A DNA stretch of 18,796 bases from UBA7236 sp044227505 (lineage in GTDB: Bacteria; Bacteroidota; Bacteroidia; Chitinophagales; BACL12). Numbering within the stretch: position 1 is the stretch's first letter; each line of letters opens with the position of its first letter. Shown in pieces: positions 16,057-18,796 of the stretch. The stretch is from the NCBI GenBank assembly GCA_044227505.1, contig JBGAWP010000081.1, positions 1 to 18,796 on the forward strand, in the 5' to 3' direction. Below the pieces are notes generated by a model, which saw only the letters and a program-made list of their open reading frames with translations, made no database searches and was not told the origin of the DNA. A program made the translations under genes and the position numbers.

Positions 16057-16557
16057 TCAATACTTTGCATCTTTTATCATACTATATTTATCATTATCAT
16101 TCCCTCCAAAAAACACCTCAAAATCAATGATCCAAACATTATCTACTTTTTCCCCGCTTATGAATCCTTTGTGTATTCGATAATAACCATCATCTTTTGA
16201 CCCGGAAGCAAAGTAATAAATTGCACAATGCAAGTTTTCATATATTTCCTCATCTTCATACAGAAATTCAACAATTCCCAAACTATCCTGGATTTCCAAC
16301 ACAAATTGTTTGTGGTAATACAGGCCAAATATGGTTGGACCTAATTGCTGATCATCCTCCCAAACTAAATTTGAACTACCACTCGCTAAAATATATTGGC
16401 TAGTAGCAGAAAAATCGGATTCTGAAATTAAAACTAAATGATCTCCGTTCGGGACTATTCCACTATCAATAACCTCCCATTTATTACTTTTCTCTTTTGA
16501 GCAGGATAAAGCTAAAGCGATAAAAAATAACATGACAAACTTTTGATTTAGGGTCAT
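16057..16557 (-). CDS. Hypothetical lipoprotein, first gene of an envelope trio
   Basis: This 166-residue protein has a signal sequence and a lipobox ending ALSC (Cys19), followed by SKEKSNKWEV. It is therefore a probable lipoprotein. The mature region contains alternating beta-strands and an acidic middle (FLYEDEEIYENLH), and ends with FGGNDNDKYSMIKDAKY. No domain was recognised. It leads a three-gene minus-strand cluster (lipoprotein, barrel-like protein, exported protein) and may form an envelope assembly with them. That is an inference from spacing and export signals. No convincing promoter was found; TATCCTTTG near 16573-16581 has one extra base in the spacer of the -7 consensus. Confidence 0.7.
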   Translation of the reverse strand: MTLNQKFVMLFFIALALSCSKEKSNKWEVIDSGIVPNGDHLVLISESDFSATSQYILASGSSNLVWEDDQQLGPTIFGLYYHKQFVLEIQDSLGIVEFLYEDEEIYENLHCAIYYFASGSKDDGYYRIHKGFISGEKVDNVWIIDFEVFFGGNDNDKYSMIKDAKY

Positions 16558-16666
16558 TACAGGGTGCTATTTCAAAGGATAGAAAATATGGGTTCTAAAT
16601 CTTGTTAACAACGGATTATATGGATTTTTATTATTTGCAGAATTAAACCGGGTGCGTTTTCGGTTT

Positions 16667-16721
16667 ACCCTCGCAGGGTTTTGCCAGATTAATTATTTTT
16701 TTATGAAGGCAAGAACCCTGC
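16667..16721. repeat. Nested inverted repeats around CCCTCGCAGGG
   Basis: A small hairpin ACCCT-CGC-AGGGT lies at 16667-16679. Its right arm is also the start of a larger imperfect inverted repeat: GCAGGGTT-TTGCC (16673-16685) pairs with GGCAAGAACCCTGC (16708-16721), leaving one bulged base. The intervening 22 nt are AT-rich. The two structures exclude each other. The sequence resembles REP-like palindromes rather than a terminator. Confidence 0.6.
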
Positions 16722-16809
16722 TACGACATTTGGGGTCAAAATTGTAATCTTCAGACGTATCGTAAATAATATTTGCCATTGGCTGGTACTTGTTATCCTC
16801 CCTCCGTCA

Positions 16810-16840
16810 GACCTCACAGGTTACAAAAACCTGGTAGGTC
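16810..16840. repeat. REP-like palindrome GACCT..CAGGTT/AACCTG..AGGTC
   Basis: The outer arms GACCT/AGGTC and inner arms CAGGTT/AACCTG are separated by a 2x2 internal loop around a 5-nt ACAAA loop. I recall similar GACCTCACAGGTTT palindromes as dispersed repeats in other Bacteroidota genomes, but this was not checked. There is no T-tract, so it is not a standard terminator. Confidence 0.65.
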
Positions 16841-16853
16841 GAGGGCGTGATCA

Positions 16854-16885
16854 TTTGTTAGTTTGTTAATCTGGTAATTTGTTAA
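16854..16885. repeat. Tandem array of four TTTGTTAA-type octamers
   Basis: Four 8-bp units: TTTGTTAG, TTTGTTAA, TCTGGTAA, TTTGTTAA. It is the only short array in the window with an 8-bp instead of a 7-bp period. Confidence 0.75.
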
Positions 16886-16924
16886 TTGGCGGAGACCTTG
16901 GTTTTAAATCAGAGCTCCGGCTGT

Positions 16925-16973
16925 TTAATTATCAATTGTCAATTATCAATTGTCAATTATCAATTGTCAATTA
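16925..16973. repeat. Tandem heptamer array alternating TCAATTG and TCAATTA
   Basis: Six perfect units from 16932 to 16973 strictly alternate TCAATTG and TCAATTA, giving a 14-bp higher-order period. A seventh, degenerate unit (TTAATTA, 16925-16931) precedes them. Each TCAATTG holds a CAATTG palindrome. Confidence 0.9.
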
Positions 16974-16975
16974 TA

Positions 16976-17022
16976 TTTGGCTGTTCATCGGTACATTATC
17001 TTTGGCTGTTCATCGGTACATT
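16976..17022. repeat. 22-bp perfect direct repeat, two copies
   Basis: A 22-bp unit beginning TTTGGCTGTTCATC and ending GGTACATT occurs at 16976-16997 and 17001-17022, separated by ATC (period 25). The second copy ends 1 nt before the stop codon of the minus-strand acyl-CoA reductase gene, so it forms the start of that gene's 3' untranslated region. Confidence 0.9.
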
Positions 17023-17037
17023 CTCACGCAGTGAGAA
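17021..17037. repeat. Mini-hairpin TTCTCAC-GCA-GTGAGAA over the acyl-CoA reductase stop codon
   Basis: Perfect 7-bp arms surround a GCA triplet (TGC on the minus strand), overlapping the last four codons and stop of the minus-strand gene. It has the same design as the 11732-11746 hairpin. There is no T-tract, so it is not a canonical terminator, though it could stabilise the mRNA 3' end. Confidence 0.7.
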
Positions 17038-18025
17038 ACCCCATCGTATCAACATTATCCGCATAATCCCACAACTCCGGAAACTGCGTTTTTCCAAAAG
17101 GTGTATTTCCTTCTTTGTTGGAAGCTACACATTGAAGATCTGCGCCTATGGTATTTATTTTTATTGCGAGGTCTTCGTCGTTGGTGTAACGCTCGCAGAA
17201 GAGAACCGAGATTGGTGAAAAAAGATCTTCGGTTTCGCGGATCATAAAAAAATCGTTGGTGAGATGCGGGGTTTGATTTAATAATAATAGGGCGCGGTTG
17301 TAGTCGTAGTTATTATTGTATTTTGTATTGTCGGCGATGTAGCGGAAATTATCCCAAATGCGAAATAATTTTTCGAGGTCGTATAATTCGGGGATAAATA
17401 TTTTGCTGACGTTTCGGCAACCGAGACCGTAATAATAAAAAACATCTTTTCCGAGTTCGAGAATTTCTTCGTCGCTTTCGTTGTCGGTAATTATTGCAAC
17501 GGAGGTTCTGTTGCGGCGGATGATATTGGGATATTTTCCGAAATAATAATTAAAATAGCGCGCTGAATTATTGCTTCCGGTGGCAATTACGGCATCAAAA
17601 TTTTCGAGGCGCTCAACAAAATTTATTTTATTTTCAAATTCCGGTTCTATATTTATTAATTGTTTGTGAAACCAGGGAAAAAAGAAAGTATCTTTTGAAC
17701 TGAGTTTAACCTGTGCTTTATTTCCGCTCATAACCACACTCAAAATATCGTGCATTCCTACAAAAGGAACATTTCCGGCCAATACGAGTCCAATGGTTTT
17801 ATTATTGTCGTTTATTTGATATTTATTTGTCCACTGCGTTAATTTATCTGCATTAAAAAATTGTTCTCTGAAATTTTTTACCATTAATTCGCAGTGCAAA
17901 CGCGTAAACCAGGGATTGAATATTTCTGTTTTTGCAAAAATTTCGGAAAGGGATTCATTTTCGGGATGAAGTAAATTTCCAACTTCGGATAATACAGATA
18001 TTCTTTTTGCTAGATTCATTTTCAA
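17024..18025 (-). CDS. LuxC-type acyl-CoA reductase
   Basis: This 333-residue protein matches the LuxC/acyl-CoA reductase family (aldehyde dehydrogenase-like, NADPH-dependent reduction of an acyl-CoA or acyl thioester to aldehyde). It shows a nucleotide-binding VLAGNVPFVGMHDI segment (81-94), ATGSNNSARYFNYYFG (148-163), RRNRTSVAI (170-178) and the catalytic cysteine in YYGLGCRNVSKIF (Cys203). The length is shorter than luminescence LuxC (about 480 residues), and nothing else here suggests bioluminescence. Many Bacteroidota carry such a gene beside a 4Fe-4S ferredoxin, as here, but the physiological substrate is not established. Either Met1 or Met3 could start the protein. The last codons overlap a mini-hairpin, and the 3' end abuts a repeat cluster, so the C-terminus (DTMGFLTA) deserves comparison with homologues. 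Confidence 0.88.
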   Translation of the reverse strand: MKMNLAKRISVLSEVGNLLHPENESLSEIFAKTEIFNPWFTRLHCELMVKNFREQFFNADKLTQWTNKYQINDNNKTIGLVLAGNVPFVGMHDILSVVMSGNKAQVKLSSKDTFFFPWFHKQLINIEPEFENKINFVERLENFDAVIATGSNNSARYFNYYFGKYPNIIRRNRTSVAIITDNESDEEILELGKDVFYYYGLGCRNVSKIFIPELYDLEKLFRIWDNFRYIADNTKYNNNYDYNRALLLLNQTPHLTNDFFMIRETEDLFSPISVLFCERYTNDEDLAIKINTIGADLQCVASNKEGNTPFGKTQFPELWDYADNVDTMGFLTA

Positions 18026-18065
18026 TATTTAATAAACTTTGACTTGCCGATTTTGCGTGAGCGAT

Positions 18066-18130
18066 TGTAGCGGAAAGCCCACAGCGAGGCACGAGCGAGG
18101 ACTTGCAGCGAAAAGCGCGACCCGCAGGGG
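18066..18130. repeat. GC-rich interspersed repeat element in the divergent intergenic region
   Basis: A strongly GC-rich block stands out in the otherwise AT-rich 314-bp gap. It has internal repeats: TGTAGCGGAAAGC (18066-18078) and TGCAGCGAAAAGC (18104-18116) match at 11 of 13 positions, and AGCGAGG occurs at 18083 and 18094. It ends with CCCGCAGGG (18121-18129), the reverse complement of the CCCTGCGGG hairpin core at 11735. I recall similar GCGAGG/AGCGAAAAGC strings between genes in related genomes, so this is probably a dispersed repeat. The rest of the gap (18131-18281) shows nothing I can name. Confidence 0.65.
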
Positions 18131-18281
18131 CACGCCCAAATCAATACGCCAGACAAGGAGATGCAAAGTTACTTTAGCAATAGCAATTATTAATTGAAGT
18201 TTTATGAGATAAAATTTGGGATTGGATTTATTACCGGCTTATTTAGACAAATTATAAATATTCCCTAACTTTAATCGTTAC

Positions 18282-18313
18282 TTTGAAATATCACTTGACT
18301 GCCTATATATTTG
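18282..18313 (+). promoter_or_regulatory. Bacteroidota-type promoter of the ferredoxin gene
   Basis: TTTG (18282-18285), 20 nt, TATATTTG (18306-18313): a full match to the housekeeping consensus. The start codon at 18340 would follow the transcription start by about 20 nt. Confidence 0.8.
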
Positions 18314-18339
18314 AGCGAAAAATTTAAGAAAAACGAATT

Positions 18340-18687
18340 ATGGCTATTATAATTACCTCGGATTGTATCAATTGCGGAGCTTGTGAGCCCGAATGTCCGA
18401 ATAACGCAATTTATGAAGGTGGTGTTGAATGGGCTTTTGCCGACGGAACTACCGTGAAAGGTGCTGTTACGATGTTAGATGGCAGCACAATGGATGCTGA
18501 TCAGAAGAATGCACCTATCTCGGATGATGTTTATTATATCGTTCCGGAAAAATGCACTGAATGTCAGGGATTTCACGAAGAACCACAGTGCGCTGCCGTT
18601 TGTCCGGTTGATTGTTGTCTTCCAGATCCTGATCACGTGGAATCTGAAGAGCAATTGCTGGCGAAAAAGGCCAAAATGCATATTTGA
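18340..18687 (+). CDS. 4Fe-4S dicluster ferredoxin
   Basis: This 115-residue cytosolic electron carrier has two cysteine sets. CINCGACEPECP (residues 9-20) gives the classic CxxCxxCxxxCP. CTECQGFHEEPQCAAVCPVDCC (73-94) contains an 8-residue spacer between its second and third cysteines, then CxxxCP, with an extra Cys-Cys at the end. The 50 or so residues between the two motifs are acidic, as in the 2[4Fe-4S] ferredoxins of the Allochromatium/Bacteroidota type with a large insert. A ferredoxin divergent from an acyl-CoA reductase is a recurring Bacteroidota pairing and suggests a linked redox role, but the partner is not known. A strong promoter precedes it and a terminator follows. Confidence 0.93.
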   Translation: MAIIITSDCINCGACEPECPNNAIYEGGVEWAFADGTTVKGAVTMLDGSTMDADQKNAPISDDVYYIVPEKCTECQGFHEEPQCAAVCPVDCCLPDPDHVESEEQLLAKKAKMHI

Positions 18688-18708
18688 ATACGCCTAATAC
18701 TATTACCA

Positions 18709-18738
18709 AACGCCATCTTTTAAGGTGGCGTTTTTTTT
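18709..18738 (+). terminator. Intrinsic terminator after the ferredoxin gene
   Basis: CGCCATCT (18711-18718) pairs with AGGTGGCG (18723-18730), with one G-U pair and a short TTTA loop. Eight T residues follow at 18731-18738. It lies 22 nt after the stop codon. Confidence 0.92.
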
Positions 18739-18739
18739 A

Positions 18740-18796
18740 GTCCGATTTATGCAAAAGAAAGGAGCGCAGCGAACTGCACTTTTGCATTAATCGGAC
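18740..18796. repeat. Large inverted repeat at the window edge
   Basis: The left arm, GTCCGATTTATGCAAAAG (18740-18757), and right arm, CTTTTGCATTAATCGGAC (18779-18796), pair over 18 bp with a single mismatch, around a 21-nt GC-rich loop containing GCGCAGCG. It starts directly after the ferredoxin terminator and may extend past the window. There is no T-tract. It is probably a palindromic repeat element or the edge of one. Confidence 0.8.

Larger units (their letters stand above)
16558..17023. other. Gene-free repeat cluster
   Basis: This 466-bp stretch has no credible gene. A plus-strand frame entered at 16886 is built from the repeats and the antisense of the acyl-CoA reductase gene. It holds an imperfect inverted repeat (16673-16721), a two-part hairpin (16810-16840), an octamer array, a heptamer array and a 22-bp direct repeat, each listed separately. 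The stretches at about 16582-16666 and 16722-16809 show nothing I can name. Confidence 0.75.

Noticed and set aside
16886..17218. A 110-codon plus-strand open frame
   Set aside because: Its first part is the TCAATTR array and the 22-bp repeats. The rest is antisense to the acyl-CoA reductase gene, which has clear family motifs.
17024..18687. A bioluminescence (lux) locus, because of the LuxC-type reductase
   Set aside because: No luciferase, LuxD or LuxE genes are present. The protein is the short Bacteroidota type that occurs next to a ferredoxin.
18475..18709. Alternative frames of 64-72 codons overlapping the ferredoxin gene
   Set aside because: They are shadow frames. The plus-strand frame with two cysteine cluster motifs is clearly the gene.
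18740..18796. Terminal inverted repeat of an insertion sequence
   Set aside because: Both arms lie within 57 bp, and no transposase is present inside or near. A palindromic repeat is the simpler reading, though the window edge limits this.

Overview
The window looks like a chromosomal segment of a low-GC member of the Bacteroidota. The evidence is a SusC/SusD outer-membrane pair, a protein with a type IX secretion (T9SS) sorting domain, several lipoproteins, Bacteroidota-type promoters (TTTG, about 20 nt, TAnnTTTG) and very weak Shine-Dalgarno sequences. The protein set suggests an environmental Chitinophagales/Saprospirales-like lineage, but the sequence alone does not settle the rank. No phage, transposase, CRISPR array, rRNA or tRNA was recognised.

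Layout from left to right. (1) 1-230: the end of a small membrane protein (DUF4345-like). (2) 237-2958: a methionine operon consisting of a promoter, a SAM-I riboswitch, an intrinsic terminator, a cystathionine gamma-synthase-type PLP enzyme and homoserine dehydrogenase. High S-adenosylmethionine is expected to stop transcription before both genes. (3) 2977-5115: a second operon with its own promoter, encoding a MarC-family membrane protein, an L,D-transpeptidase lipoprotein and a DUF4846 lipoprotein. It is probably an envelope operon. (4) 5130-11592, all on the minus strand: susC-susD ending in a strong terminator, then a small exported protein and a T9SS-secreted surface protein ending in a second terminator. 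(5) 11593-11975: a repeat-rich intergenic stretch with three tandem heptamer arrays, leading into (6) 11976-14572: an exported oligopeptidase B-like S9 peptidase and a DUF2721 membrane protein. (7) 14635-16557, minus strand: three compactly spaced envelope genes of unknown function. (8) 16558-17023: a second repeat cluster with hairpins, an octamer array, a heptamer array and a 22-bp direct repeat. (9) 17024-18687: a LuxC-type acyl-CoA reductase (minus) divergent from a two-cluster ferredoxin (plus), separated by a GC-rich repeat element. The window ends in a terminator and a large inverted repeat.

Functional reading. The metB-hom pair and its riboswitch form a self-contained methionine-branch control unit. 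SusCD plus the divergent exported oligopeptidase could be a peptide-uptake locus, by analogy with RagAB, but this is inference. The most unusual sequence-level signal is the intergenic DNA. It holds four tandem arrays with unrelated heptamer sequences but the same 7-bp period, one octamer array, and several small hairpins with 3-nt loops. All lie between genes in an AT-rich genome.
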